The translations under genes and the position numbers were made by a program. From Actinoallomurus bryophytorum (GTDB taxonomy: Bacteria; Actinomycetota; Actinomycetes; Streptosporangiales; Streptosporangiaceae), in NCBI RefSeq assembly GCF_006716425.1, contig NZ_VFOZ01000002.1, positions 868,001 through 932,000 of the forward strand: a DNA stretch of 64,000 nt, written 5' to 3'. Each line of letters opens with the position of its first letter. Position 1 is the stretch's first letter. Below are positions 1-9,410 of the stretch, one piece after another. The notes under the pieces were generated by a model, which ran no database searches, had not been told where the DNA came from, and saw only the letters and a list, made by a program, of their open reading frames with translations.

Positions 1-1980
1 GGCGATGGTACGTATTCCGCCGAACACGAAGGCCATGAACACACAGATCATGATGATTGCGGCAGCGGTGATGATCTGCCCAGTCGCGGCCTGTCCGCGT
101 CGGACGGCGAGGTTGTTGTCGCCGGTGTGCAGCCATTCCTCGTGGATGCGGCTGACCAGGAACACTTCGTAGTCCATCGACAGTCCAAACAGCACCGCGA
201 GCATCATCGCGGGCAGGAACGACTCGACCGGGCCGGCCGCGCCCGCGCCCAGGACCGAGGAACCCCAGCCCCACTGGAAGACCGCGACCACGACGCCGAA
301 TCCGGCACCGGCCGAGAGCAGGTTCATCGCCGCCGCAGTGAGCGGCACGATCACGCTGCGGAACGCGAGCATCAGCAGCAGGCACCCGAATACGACGATG
401 ATGGTGACGAACAGCGGCAGCTTCCCGCCCAGCACGGACGCGAAGTCCTTGAAGACGGCGGTTTGCCCGCCGACGTAGACGGTGAGCCCGTCCTTTTCGT
501 GGCCGGGGATCACGTGGTCGCGCAGCGTGTCGATGAGATCGGACGTCTGCTTGGACTCCGGCGATGTCGTGGGCGTGACCTGCAGGGTCCGCACCGTCGC
601 CCCGGGGATGACCGGACCGGCCTGCACCGACGCCACCCCCGGGACGTTCTTGAGCGCCTGCTCCAGCTCGGTGAAGTCGGTCGCGGCCGGCCCGGGCGGG
701 ACCTTCGCCACGAGCTGCAGAGGGCCGTTGTAGCCGGGGCCGAACCCGTCGGCGAGCAGGTCGTAGGCCCCGCGCGTTGTGGTGCCGGCCGCGTTGTTGC
801 CGGCGTCAGAGGACCCGAGGCGCAGGGAGAAGAACGGGATCGTCAGCGCTACCATGATCATCGTCGCGGCGATCGTCAGCGGCATCGGCCGCTTCTGCAC
901 GAACCCGGCCCAGCGGGCCCACGCGCCGGAGGCGTTGGCGTCACTCGGCCCTTCACGCCTGAGTTGGGCGCGTTGGCGGCGGCTGAGGACCCGCATCCTG
1001 AACATACCGAATAGAGCCGGCAGCAGGGTCGTGGCGACAGCAACGGCGAACGCCACCATGATCGCCGCCGACAGCCCGATCCCGGACAGGATGCCGACCC
1101 CGAGAACGAGCAGGCCGAGCATCGCGACCGTAACAGTGCCGCCAGCGAACACGATCGCTCGACCGGAGGTGTTCATGGCCGCCACGACGGCCTCCTCCGG
1201 GATGAGCCCGGCCCGGATGCCGTTGCGATACCGGGCGACCACGAACAGGGCGTAGTCGATGCCGACGCCCAGACCGATGAACGCGGCGATGATCGGGGCG
1301 CTGGTACCGATGCTCATCGCATGGGTGAGCAGATCGATGCAGAAGAGCGCATTGCCCAGCGCGAGCACGGCGGCGATGAGTGGTATGGCCGTCGCCAGCA
1401 TGGACGCGAACGCGACCAGCATGACGATCGCTGCGGCCAGGATGCCGATCAGCTCGGCCGTCGACGTCGAGGGTTTTTCGAGCTGGCCGATCGCCGCCCC
1501 GCCGAACTCCACCCGCAACGTGTCGCTACGCAACGTCGAGCCCAGATCCACGACCTTCTGGACGTTCGCGGTGTCCAGACTCTGGCTCTGCTTGGTGAAG
1601 GTGACCGTCGCGTAGGCGATCCGCCGGTCAGGACTGACCTGCGCCGTTCCCCGCAGGCTGAACGGACTGACCACCGCGCCGACCTCGGGCACCTTGGCGA
1701 CCTGGACCAGCATGCTCCTAACGCTGGTTTGGACGGCCGGGTCGGTCACCTTGCCGCTCATGGCGTGCAGCACGATCATGTCCGTGTCGCCGGAGCTGCG
1801 CTGAAACTGCGTCGCCAGCAGATCGGCGGCCTTGGTCGATTCGGTACCCGGCAGAGAGTACTCGTCCGAGAACGTAGAGCCGACCGAGGAACCGGTGACC
1901 CCGAGAATCACCAGGATCAGCAGCCAGGCGCCGATGACGATGAGCCGGTGCCGGAAACACCACCGCGCGAGCACGCTCAT
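1..1980 (-). CDS. MMPL/RND-family membrane transporter, 3' end cut by the window edge
   Basis: Reading leftward from the ATG at 1980 the frame is open for 660 codons to the window edge. The N-terminus has a basic stretch and one long hydrophobic helix, followed by a large extracytoplasmic region and clustered membrane helices; near the edge MDYEVF is followed by helices ending CVFMAFVFGG, typical of MMPL proteins. MMPL proteins are proton-driven exporters of lipids or drugs. A GGGAGG ribosome site lies just upstream of the ATG. The gene diverges from a two-component pair across about 290 bases in which I see no other gene, so that pair may control it (inference). The substrate cannot be told. 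The C-terminus is outside the window. Confidence 0.9.
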   Translation of the reverse strand, partial: MSVLARWCFRHRLIVIGAWLLILVILGVTGSSVGSTFSDEYSLPGTESTKAADLLATQFQRSSGDTDMIVLHAMSGKVTDPAVQTSVRSMLVQVAKVPEVGAVVSPFSLRGTAQVSPDRRIAYATVTFTKQSQSLDTANVQKVVDLGSTLRSDTLRVEFGGAAIGQLEKPSTSTAELIGILAAAIVMLVAFASMLATAIPLIAAVLALGNALFCIDLLTHAMSIGTSAPIIAAFIGLGVGIDYALFVVARYRNGIRAGLIPEEAVVAAMNTSGRAIVFAGGTVTVAMLGLLVLGVGILSGIGLSAAIMVAFAVAVATTLLPALFGMFRMRVLSRRQRAQLRREGPSDANASGAWARWAGFVQKRPMPLTIAATMIMVALTIPFFSLRLGSSDAGNNAAGTTTRGAYDLLADGFGPGYNGPLQLVAKVPPGPAATDFTELEQALKNVPGVASVQAGPVIPGATVRTLQVTPTTSPESKQTSDLIDTLRDHVIPGHEKDGLTVYVGGQTAVFKDFASVLGGKLPLFVTIIVVFGCLLLMLAFRSVIVPLTAAAMNLLSAGAGFGVVVAVFQWGWGSSVLGAGAAGPVESFLPAMMLAVLFGLSMDYEVFLVSRIHEEWLHTGDNNLAVRRGQAATGQIITAAAIIMICVFMAFVFGGIRTIA

Positions 1981-2272
1981 CGGGTGCCTCCCGCGGGCTG
2001 GATCGGATGGTTGCTGGTCTGGGGCACGGCTCTTCCTTCACGATGCGAGTCGGGGTCGACGCCTGGCCGGCGCTGATCGGCCAGGGTCGCGCGGCCGGTG
2101 GGTATTCCGTGGGGAGAGCCTGCCTTCGAGGAGGCCCGAGGTCGTCAGGCCGCAGGATGGAATCGGCGTCCGACCACGGAGGTACCGCCCGGCCGCGTAC
2201 AGTCCTGGGTGTACGCGCGGGTGCGACCGTGACCCGACGACCGGCCACCGTCCCCGCAGGTAGCGTGATGGG

Positions 2273-3550
2273 ATGCCCGGCACCGCTCTAACACCACCGG
2301 TTCACCGATTCGTCACCAGAGGCCCCCGCCCCCTGGTCCTCCTCGACATCGGTGTCGCCGCCCTGCTCTGCGTCGGCCTGCTCATGGCCGACTCCCGCAG
2401 CGGCGTCAAGCACGCCGCCGCCGCGGAGTCCGCACTGCGGACCGCGGGCATCGTCATCGCCACCCTGACCGTCGCCGCTCGCGGGCTGCATCCGTGCTGG
2501 TCGTTCGCCGTAGCGACGCTCTGCGCATTCGTGGTCGCCGCGGTCGGCGGCGCGCCACAGGTATCGGTCTGCGTCGCCATCTCCGCCTACACCGCCGCCA
2601 CGGCAGGCGAGTACGTGTTCTGGTGGCTTCGCCCCGGCGCCGCCAGCATGCTGATCGCCGCCGGGGTCGGCATCGGACGTGTCTCCTCAAGCTGGCTGGC
2701 CGTGCTCGTCGCCAACGTCGCGATCGTGTGCGTCGGATGGTTCGCCGGCCTTGCCGCCCGGGAACGCCGAAACCGGATCATCGCCACTGCCCAGCAAGAG
2801 GCCGAACGCGAACGTCAGCACGCGGCCGGCATCCGCCAGGCCGCCATCGACGAACGTTTGGTCATCGCCCGTGAACTGCACGACATCGTCGCGCACTCCA
2901 TGAGCGTCATCGCCGTCCGTGCCGGTGTCGCGCGCGTGGTGATGAACACCGACCCGGCCCAAGTGGAGGAAACACTCGGCATCGTCGAGACCACCACCCG
3001 CCAGGCCCTACACGAGATGCGGCTGCTCGTCGAGGTACTGCGCCACGAGCACGCCATCGACCCCGCACTCGCCCCCACCCCTGGACTGGCCGACATCGCC
3101 GCGCTGGCCGACCAGATCCGTCGCACTGGCGTTGACCTGCGCCTCGACGTCCGTGGTCCGGCCCGCCCGCTCCCTGCTGGAGTGGACCTGTCGGCCTATC
3201 GCATCGCTCAGGAAGCCCTCACCAATGTCGTCCGCCACGCCGGGCCCACCCGGGCCACCCTCCGCATCGAATACGGCACCGAGGATCTGCTCATCGAAGT
3301 TACCGATACCGGTCCCTCCGAGCCGAGCCGGCGAGCGCATCCCGAACCTCACGCCGCCGCCGGTCACGGGCTGATCGGCATGCGCGAGCGAGCGGCTCTG
3401 TATCACGGCAACCTGCGCGCCGGCCACCACGGCGGCGGTTTCCAGGTCCAAGCACTGCTACAGACGGACGAACCAGGCCCCATGACCACTACCCGCACCA
3501 CGACACATTCGCCCGCGCCGCCCGCAGCTGCATCTGGAGGCCGGCCATGA
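2273..3550 (+). CDS. NarL-type sensor histidine kinase
   Basis: Membrane sensor kinase of 425 residues. The first 160 residues hold several hydrophobic helices. A HisKA_3 dimerisation domain follows with ARELHDIVAHS and the phospho-acceptor His at about residue 203. The C-terminal ATPase domain shows YRIAQEALTNVVRHA (N box) and GHGLIGMRERA (G box). No extracytoplasmic sensory domain is visible, so the membrane helices probably sense the signal, as in DesK/LiaS-like kinases. The stop overlaps the ATG of the response regulator by four bases, indicating translational coupling. The ribosome site is weak, so the exact start is less certain than the frame. Divergent from an MMPL exporter. Confidence 0.93.
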   Translation: MPGTALTPPVHRFVTRGPRPLVLLDIGVAALLCVGLLMADSRSGVKHAAAAESALRTAGIVIATLTVAARGLHPCWSFAVATLCAFVVAAVGGAPQVSVCVAISAYTAATAGEYVFWWLRPGAASMLIAAGVGIGRVSSSWLAVLVANVAIVCVGWFAGLAARERRNRIIATAQQEAERERQHAAGIRQAAIDERLVIARELHDIVAHSMSVIAVRAGVARVVMNTDPAQVEETLGIVETTTRQALHEMRLLVEVLRHEHAIDPALAPTPGLADIAALADQIRRTGVDLRLDVRGPARPLPAGVDLSAYRIAQEALTNVVRHAGPTRATLRIEYGTEDLLIEVTDTGPSEPSRRAHPEPHAAAGHGLIGMRERAALYHGNLRAGHHGGGFQVQALLQTDEPGPMTTTRTTTHSPAPPAAASGGRP

Positions 3551-4266
3551 CCATCCGGGTGGTCATAGCCGACGACCAGGTCCTCGTGCGTGCCGGCTTC
3601 AGCGTGCTCGTCAATGCCGCAACGGACATGGAAGTCGTCGCCGAAGCCGGCAACGGCCCCGATGCCGTGGCGGCCGGACGCCGGCATTTGCCGGACGTCA
3701 TCCTGATGGATATCCGCATGCCCCACATAGACGGCATCGAGGCGACCCGACAGCTACTCGACGACCCGGCGACCAAGGCCATCCGGATCCTCATCCTTAC
3801 CACTTTCGACCTCGACAGCTACGTTTTCGGCGCCCTCAAAGCCGGCGCCAGCGGGTTCCTCCTCAAAGACACCCCGCCCGAGCTCCTGCTGGCCGGAATC
3901 CGCACCGTCGCCGCCGGCGACGCTCTACTCGCCCCGAGCGTGACCCGGCGTCTCATCCGCGACTTCGTCAACCGCCCCACTGCCGACCCTCGCGCCTTGC
4001 CTTCTCTGCTCGACCCCCTGACGGCTCGCGAGACGGAGCTCCTCATCCACGTCGCCTCAGGCCACTCAAACACCGAAATCGCGGCACAGCTCAACATCAG
4101 CGTCGCCACGGTCAAGACCCACGTCAGCCGTCTGCTCACCAAACTGCACGCACACGACCGCGCCCAACTCGTCGTCATCGCCTACGAAACCGGACTCATC
4201 CAGCCAAGTCCGAGAGCGACGAAGCAGCCCCCACGTTGCTCATCCACGGACTGCGGCCGGTCCTGA
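3547..4266 (+). CDS. NarL/LuxR-family response regulator
   Basis: Response regulator of 239 residues coupled to the upstream kinase by an ATGA overlap. The receiver domain begins with the acidic pair DD at 9-10 and carries the phosphorylated Asp55 in ILMDIRMP. The C-terminal GerE-type helix-turn-helix (LTARETELL ... SVATVKTHVSRLLTKL, about 155-210) binds DNA. The likely target is the divergent MMPL exporter promoter between 1981 and 2272, an inference from position only. The last 20 or so residues after the helix-turn-helix look like an unstructured tail. Confidence 0.93.
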   Translation: MTIRVVIADDQVLVRAGFSVLVNAATDMEVVAEAGNGPDAVAAGRRHLPDVILMDIRMPHIDGIEATRQLLDDPATKAIRILILTTFDLDSYVFGALKAGASGFLLKDTPPELLLAGIRTVAAGDALLAPSVTRRLIRDFVNRPTADPRALPSLLDPLTARETELLIHVASGHSNTEIAAQLNISVATVKTHVSRLLTKLHAHDRAQLVVIAYETGLIQPSPRATKQPPRCSSTDCGRS

Positions 4267-4744
4267 ACAGGCCTCTGGGCGGCACGGGCTGCGGGCATCG
4301 CGACGATCCTCGCCCAAGGCATACGTCGCCCAGGTGCGCCGTTCGCCGTTCCGCTTGGTCACCTTCGTGTCCTTCGCTTCCCCGCTGCTCGACTACTTCG
4401 TCAACCGTCACGTGGGCCGGCCCCCGGCGGCAGTCCTCTCAAGTTCTGCCACCCGTTCGGCCAGTTGCGAGTACCCCAGATCATCGGCCATCGCTGACAG
4501 GTCACGGGCCAGCGCCGCCGCCCTGGCCGACCTCCTCCCCCTGGGGGTAAGCCCGTCCGAGCTGGTACTTGAACTCACCCGCCCCATCGGCCCCACCTGC
4601 CCGAGCCGCTCAGCGAGGTGCGCCCGGCCAGCCAGATCGCCGGTTCAGCCGCGCCATGGCTCTCTATCGACAACTTGATATCGTACGCAGGTTGCGCCGC
4701 TTGGGGAGTTACGGCAGCGCTCAAGGGAGAGGGGCCAGGCAACG
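4267..4744. other. Long intergenic stretch with a possible minus-strand gene remnant
   Basis: No convincing gene fills these 478 bases. On the minus strand 4408-4596 gives a 62-residue frame whose end (DLSAMADDLGYSQLAERV) looks like real helical protein. The preceding part reads more protein-like in another frame (GRAYPQGEE), as expected for a decayed, frameshifted remnant. No ribosome site stands in front of it. I would not annotate it as a working gene. Confidence 0.3.
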
Positions 4745-5596
4745 GTGCAGGCGTCAGAGGTCTCGCGTGCGGTAGCCGCGGCCATGTCGACCGCCTCATC
4801 ACTTGACCTGACAGTCGACGACGCGATCGTTCTTCATGACTCGAACAGGCTCACTCTGCGTCTGCTGCCTTGTGACGTCCTGGCCCAAGTGGCGCCTGTA
4901 GCGCATCAGGTCGCACAGTTCGAAGTCGAGCTTGCTCAGCGGCTTGCCGAATCCGGGTGCCCTGTTGCCGCTCTCGAGCCTCGAGTGGAGCCACGTGTCT
5001 ATGAGCGTGATGGCTTCGTGGTCACGCTCTGGACCTACTACGAACCCGTGTCACGTCGAGAGGTCTCACCAGCCGACTACGCCAAGGCGCTCGAGCGGTT
5101 GCATGCCGGCATGCGCAAGCTCGATGTCCCTACGCCGCACTTCACGGATCGAGTCGAGCAGGCTCAACGACTCGTGGCGGACCGTGACCACACTCCGGCG
5201 CTCGCCGACGCGGACCGGGAGCTGCTCGGCGACACGTTGCGAAGTCTGAGACGGGCGATCGGCGAGCGCGGTGGCGCGGAGCAGCTGCTGCACGGCGAGC
5301 CGCACCCGGGCAACGTTCTCACCACGAAGGACGGGCTGCTGTTCGTGGACCTTGAGACGTGTTGCCGTGGGCCTGTCGAGTTCGACCTCGCCCATGCGCC
5401 CGACGAGGTCGGCGACCACTATCCGGGCGTCGACCAAGACCTGCTGCGCGAGTGCCGGATCCTCACGCTGGCAATGGTCACAACGTGGCGCTGGGATCGA
5501 GGCGACCAACTCCCGGACGGGCGCCGGCTGGGCACCGAGGGGCTCGGCCGGATCCGGGCAGCGCTCGATCACCAAGGGCTGGATTCCTATCGCTGA
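4745..5596 (+). CDS. Aminoglycoside phosphotransferase (APH)-fold kinase
   Basis: A 283-residue APH/choline-kinase fold protein. The catalytic loop reads HGEPHPGNVL, followed by the metal-binding segment LLFVDLETCCRGPVEFDLAH. These match the Brenner-type loop and the following acidic motif of the family, although the usual HGD aspartate is Glu here. Members phosphorylate aminoglycosides, macrolides, amino alcohols or sugars; nothing in the sequence fixes the substrate, and a resistance role should not be assumed. The GTG at 4745 follows a purine-rich GGGAGAGGGG stretch; an in-frame ATG at 4784 is an alternative. It stands alone and converges on the lyase gene. Confidence 0.8.
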   Translation: MQASEVSRAVAAAMSTASSLDLTVDDAIVLHDSNRLTLRLLPCDVLAQVAPVAHQVAQFEVELAQRLAESGCPVAALEPRVEPRVYERDGFVVTLWTYYEPVSRREVSPADYAKALERLHAGMRKLDVPTPHFTDRVEQAQRLVADRDHTPALADADRELLGDTLRSLRRAIGERGGAEQLLHGEPHPGNVLTTKDGLLFVDLETCCRGPVEFDLAHAPDEVGDHYPGVDQDLLRECRILTLAMVTTWRWDRGDQLPDGRRLGTEGLGRIRAALDHQGLDSYR

Positions 5597-5625
5597 TCGC
5601 GGGCCTTCGAGGCCCTAGCCGGCCG

Positions 5626-7173
5626 TCAGCCGTCGCCTGGAAGCAGGGCGCGGACGGCTTCCTGAAAAACGGTGGCGCCCAGGACGTCGCGGGCCACCCG
5701 GTCCACGTCCGTCCCAGAGGGCCGGTCGTCGTCGAGCGGTGGGACGACCTTCCGGATCGCCTGGTGGAGGAGTTCGGGTCCGCGTCCGAGGACGGCCGGA
5801 GCCGCCAGGTCCACCGCCTGCGCCGCGGCCACCGCCTCCAGCGCGAGCAAGAGGCGTAGTCGGTCGAGGAGTCCCATCAGGCGCCGGGCTCCGAGTGCGG
5901 CGTTGGTCGAGTCGTCTTCGACGGCGTCCGCGCCGTACCGGGGGTCCGTACAGGTCGGCGTGGACAGCGCACGGATCTCGGCGACGAGTGCCTGTGCCGT
6001 CTTCGCCAGCGGTGCCAGGCCCGAACGCTCAGGGCCGTAGGGCGACAGGTTCGCGGGCAACCCGCTGATGACCGGGTTGAGCAGGCGCTGCATGCGCTCG
6101 GCGGAGATGGCGGCGGTCTGGGTCAGGGCCAGCGCGAGCGTGTCGAAGGCGAGGGCCAGCGCCGGGGTGTGGAAGTTGCCGGAAGACAGGATCTCGCCGG
6201 TGTCCGGCAGCACCACCGGGTTGTCACCGGAGCCGTTGAGCTCCGGCTCTACGGCGGCCCTCGTGAAGTCGAGTGCGGCGTGCAGCGCTCCATGCACCTG
6301 GGCGGCGCCGCGCAGGCTGATCGGGTCCTGGAGCCGCCGCGCCCGGCGTGGGTCGCCGAGCTCACCGCCGTCGAGCAGGGCGAGCAGTTCGCGCGCCGCC
6401 CGCTCCTGCCCGGGGGCCGCGCGCATCCGCTGTACGCGCGGGTCGAGCGGGCTGGTGTTGGCGCGGAAGCCCTCGAAGGTGAGTGCGGTGACCGCCTGTG
6501 CCAGGGAGAGGAGGGTCGTGGCGTCGTGGAGGGCGAGCGCGCCGTGGCCGGCCGAGAGCGGGCTCGCGCCGCACAGCACGAGCCCGTCCTTAGGGCCGAG
6601 GCCGGCGGGGGTCAGGCCCGCGAGCCTCAGTGCCGCGGCACCGTCGAGGATCTCGCCGGACACCTCGGCGTGGCCCTCGCCGATGACGACGAGACCGACA
6701 TGCGCCATCTGCGACAGGTCGGACGAACCGATCGAGCCCACGTCCGGCACGACCGGGTGCACCCCCGCGTTGAGCATGTCCACCAGCAGCCGGACGATCG
6801 ACGGCTGGACACCGCTGCCGCCGCCCGCCATGCCGTTGACCCGCGCGAGCATGGCGGCCCGTACGACCGGGGCCGGCAGCGGATCGCCGACCGCGTTGGC
6901 CCGGCCGCGTACCGTACGAACACTGAACTCGGCGAGTTCGTCGCGCGGCAGTGCGTAGGACGACCGGCTGCCCAGGCCCGTCGTCACGCCGTACGCGGGT
7001 ACCCGGCGTTCGACGACGTCCTCGACGACGGCTCGCTCGCGCTTTAGTCGCGGGGTCACCTCGGCGGCCAGTGCGACCTGGGAGCCGTGGCGTGCGACCG
7101 CGGCGACGTCCGCGCACGACAGGGTCTGCCCGTCGACGAGCACCGGCCGCGCGGCAGCGGATCCACGCGTCAT
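5626..7173 (-). CDS. Aromatic amino acid ammonia-lyase-fold protein lacking the MIO tripeptide
   Basis: A 515-residue member of the histidine/phenylalanine ammonia-lyase family. Conserved parts include the N-terminal AYGVTTGLGS loop with its Tyr, NGSGDNPVV and LSSGNFHTPALALAFDTLALAL. The segment that should hold the Ala-Ser-Gly that cyclises to the MIO electrophile reads GSIGSSDLSQMAH instead of the family GS.GASGDL..LAH. It is one residue shorter with no ASG. The catalytic Tyr in the QDPYSLR motif is Ile (QDPISLR). It is therefore unlikely to be a classical histidase. MIO-free relatives such as ergothionase eliminate an amine from a betaine, which fits the betaine-binding protein encoded nearby (inference). 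The ATG overlaps the upstream gene's stop by four bases. Confidence 0.85.
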   Translation of the reverse strand: MTRGSAAARPVLVDGQTLSCADVAAVARHGSQVALAAEVTPRLKRERAVVEDVVERRVPAYGVTTGLGSRSSYALPRDELAEFSVRTVRGRANAVGDPLPAPVVRAAMLARVNGMAGGGSGVQPSIVRLLVDMLNAGVHPVVPDVGSIGSSDLSQMAHVGLVVIGEGHAEVSGEILDGAAALRLAGLTPAGLGPKDGLVLCGASPLSAGHGALALHDATTLLSLAQAVTALTFEGFRANTSPLDPRVQRMRAAPGQERAARELLALLDGGELGDPRRARRLQDPISLRGAAQVHGALHAALDFTRAAVEPELNGSGDNPVVLPDTGEILSSGNFHTPALALAFDTLALALTQTAAISAERMQRLLNPVISGLPANLSPYGPERSGLAPLAKTAQALVAEIRALSTPTCTDPRYGADAVEDDSTNAALGARRLMGLLDRLRLLLALEAVAAAQAVDLAAPAVLGRGPELLHQAIRKVVPPLDDDRPSGTDVDRVARDVLGATVFQEAVRALLPGDG

Positions 7174-8171
7174 GCGAACCGCAGCTTCTGGCCGAGGCCG
7201 AGTTCGGCGGCCTTCTCGAGCATGGCGGCGCCGAGCGCTATGTCGGACAGCGACAGCCCGCGATGCCAGAACAGGATCGTCTCGTCTGCGCGCTCCCGGC
7301 CGGGCTTCCTCCCCACGACGATCTCGTTCAACTCGCCGTACAGTGTGGCCTCGCTGAGCCTGCCCGTGTCGACATGCTCACGCAAAGCGCCGAACCGGCC
7401 GGACCGGCATTGCCCCCAGTCGTCCACGACGATCTTGTCCATGATGTCGGTGAGGGAGAGCTCGACCGCGCTCATCGTCCCGTACGGCACGACGAGGGCA
7501 CCGGGGGCGATCCACTCGGTCCTGAGCAGCGGCTGCGGCTCGGGCAGCCGGGACGCCTCCACCACGATGTCCGCGCCCTCGACGCAGGACCGCCAGTCGT
7601 CGGTGACGATCACCGGCTTGCCGAGGTCCTGCGAAAGCCGGGCGGCGAACACCTCACGGCTCTCGGGACGGCGCGAGTGAACACGTATCTCGGTGAGGTC
7701 GAAGATCTTGTCGAGGAGGCGGACGTTCCAGTACGACGTGCCGCGGGCACCGATGTGACCGAGCACCTTGGCATCCTCGCGGGCCAGGTGGCGGGCGCCG
7801 AGCGCGGTGATCGCACCGGTGCGCATCTCGGTGATGGCGGTCGCGTCGAGCACGGCCACCGGCATGCCCGTCCGCGGGTCGAAGAGGTTGAGCAGCGCCA
7901 TCTCCGACGGCAGGCCACGCTGGTAGTTGTCGACGAAGTCACCCACGGTCTTGACCCCGGCGAGCCCGAGCGGCGCGATGTAACCACGGAGGATGTTGAA
8001 GTGACCGTTGAACGCGGGATCGGGCTCCAGGTGGACGCGTGGCTCGATGACCGTCTCCCCGAGCCCCTGGGCCCGTAGCCCGGCTTCGACGGCGGCGAGC
8101 ACCGCGGCGTCGTCGAGCGCGAGCCGCTCGATGTCCGAGCCGTTGAGAAAGGTGAACCAGACCGGGTCCAT
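7170..8171 (-). CDS. Ornithine cyclodeaminase/mu-crystallin family protein
   Basis: A 333-residue protein of the ornithine cyclodeaminase/mu-crystallin family, with a Rossmann fold and NAD(P) site around VLGHIGARGTSYWNV and the family region AVLDATAITEMRTGAITALGA. Some actinobacterial relatives carry the database name tyramine oxidase subunit B; I see no sequence basis for that activity. The gene is first in a two-gene leftward unit: its stop overlaps the start of the MIO-less lyase by four bases, so the two proteins probably act on the same compound, the cyclodeaminase-like one as an NAD-dependent imine/amine enzyme (inference). About 200 bases separate it from the divergent OpuAC-type gene. 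Confidence 0.85.
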   Translation of the reverse strand: MDPVWFTFLNGSDIERLALDDAAVLAAVEAGLRAQGLGETVIEPRVHLEPDPAFNGHFNILRGYIAPLGLAGVKTVGDFVDNYQRGLPSEMALLNLFDPRTGMPVAVLDATAITEMRTGAITALGARHLAREDAKVLGHIGARGTSYWNVRLLDKIFDLTEIRVHSRRPESREVFAARLSQDLGKPVIVTDDWRSCVEGADIVVEASRLPEPQPLLRTEWIAPGALVVPYGTMSAVELSLTDIMDKIVVDDWGQCRSGRFGALREHVDTGRLSEATLYGELNEIVVGRKPGRERADETILFWHRGLSLSDIALGAAMLEKAAELGLGQKLRFA

Positions 8172-8374
8172 GTGTCGCTGTTCTCCCTGATGCGCTGATC
8201 ACCGGGTGCGACTGAGCCGCTCCCGGCCCATGTCGTGAGGCGGTACCTTGTCGGCACTGTAGTCGCCCGACATGTCCGCTCATCTCACGAATATGCACTT
8301 CTGTCTCGTATCGCGGACACAAGCTCACATGCACGTATAGTTTCCTACAATCCCTACCAGTTGATGAGGAAACA
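8172..8374. promoter_or_regulatory. Divergent promoter region between the lyase unit and the betaine-binding lipoprotein
   Basis: The 203 bases hold no gene. For the rightward gene two -10-like hexamers are visible, TATAGT at 8336-8341 and TACAAT at 8346-8351, without a clear -35. The stretch is AT-richer than its surroundings near 8280-8360. Shared control of the two arms is likely, but I see no clean operator palindrome. Confidence 0.4.
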
Positions 8375-9310
8375 GTGATGATCCCGATAGTCCGTGGTGC
8401 CGCCGCCGCCGTCGTGCTGGCGCTCGCCCTCAGCGCATGTGGCGGGGGCGGTGACAAGAAGGACAGTGGCAATCCGCTGGACCAGAAGCCGGCCGGTGGT
8501 GGGGGGAGTGTCGTCGTGGGGTCGGCGAACTTCCCCGAGAGCCAGCTGCTGGGTGAGGTGTACGCCCAGGCGCTGGAGGCCAAGGGCGTGAAGGTCACCA
8601 GGAAGTTCAACATCGGCAGCCGCGAGGTCTACTACGACCAGGTCAAGTCCGGTGCGATCACGGTGATGCCGGAGTACAACGGCGCGCTGCTGACCACGTC
8701 GGTGGACAAGGAGAGCAAGGCGGTCACCACCGCCGACGTCAACGCCGCTCTCAAGGCCAAGCTCCCCTCGACCCTGGCGATCCTGGACTCCTCCCAGGCG
8801 GAGGACAAGGACTCGGTGACGGTCAACCCCCAGACCGCCCAGAAGTACAACCTGAAGTCCATCGCGGACCTCAAGCCGGTCGCGGGGCAGCTCACGATCG
8901 GTGCCGCCTCGGAGTTCAAGACCCGGCAGCAGGGTCTGATCGGCCTGCAGAGCACCTATGGCCTGAAGTTCAAGAAGTTCCAGTCCTTCGACGCCAACGC
9001 CCAGACCACCTTGGTCAAGCTGCTGAAGAACAACACCATCCAGGCGGCGAACCTGTTCACCACCGACCCGAGCATCTCGGCGAGCAAGTTCGTCGTGCTG
9101 ACCGACCCGCAGAACGTCTTCAGCGCCGAGAACGTCACGCCGCTGATCTACAAGTCCGGGGTCGACGCGAACGCCCAGGCCACGCTCAACGCGGTCTCGG
9201 CCAAGCTCACCACCCAGGACCTGCTCGCCATGATGACCAAGCTCGTCACCGACAAGGACGATCCGAACACGGTCGCCAAGGGCTGGCTGTCCCAGGCCGG
9301 CCTCGGCTGA
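8375..9310 (+). CDS. OpuAC-type quaternary-amine-binding lipoprotein, no permease beside it
   Basis: A 311-residue substrate-binding lipoprotein. The signal peptide ends in the lipobox LSAC and a Gly/Lys/Asp-rich linker follows. The mature part has family features: VVVGSANFPESQLLGEVYAQALEAKG at its start, YYDQVKSGAITVMPEYNGALL, and a C-terminal region ending AKGWLSQAGL. OpuAC/ProX-type proteins bind glycine betaine, choline, carnitine and similar quaternary amines outside the membrane. GTG 8375 or ATG 8378 can start it; GAGGAA lies 5-10 bases upstream. No ATPase or permease gene is adjacent, so it would need a remote importer. Divergent from the MIO-less lyase pair. Confidence 0.88.
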   Translation: MMIPIVRGAAAAVVLALALSACGGGGDKKDSGNPLDQKPAGGGGSVVVGSANFPESQLLGEVYAQALEAKGVKVTRKFNIGSREVYYDQVKSGAITVMPEYNGALLTTSVDKESKAVTTADVNAALKAKLPSTLAILDSSQAEDKDSVTVNPQTAQKYNLKSIADLKPVAGQLTIGAASEFKTRQQGLIGLQSTYGLKFKKFQSFDANAQTTLVKLLKNNTIQAANLFTTDPSISASKFVVLTDPQNVFSAENVTPLIYKSGVDANAQATLNAVSAKLTTQDLLAMMTKLVTDKDDPNTVAKGWLSQAGLG

Positions 9311-9328
9311 CCCACCCGCGAAACGGCT

Positions 9329-9358
9329 CGGCCGGCGGCCATCGCAGGCCGCCGGCCG
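9329..9358 (+). terminator. Strong GC hairpin after the OpuAC-type gene
   Basis: A perfect 12-bp stem (CGGCCGGCGGCC with its complement) closes a 6-base loop, 18 bases after the stop codon. No T tract follows, which is common for terminators in high-GC actinomycetes. Confidence 0.7.
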
Positions 9359-9410
9359 CTCGGGCGCCCGACGGCGCGGATCATGCGACATAACACGCCT
9401 GCATCGATTT

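Noticed and set aside
4745-5596. Aminoglycoside resistance gene
   Set aside because: Only the kinase fold is supported; the HGE catalytic motif and lone context do not show a resistance role.
5626-7173. Standard histidine ammonia-lyase (hutH)
   Set aside because: The ASG tripeptide and the QDPYSLR tyrosine are absent and no other hut genes are present.
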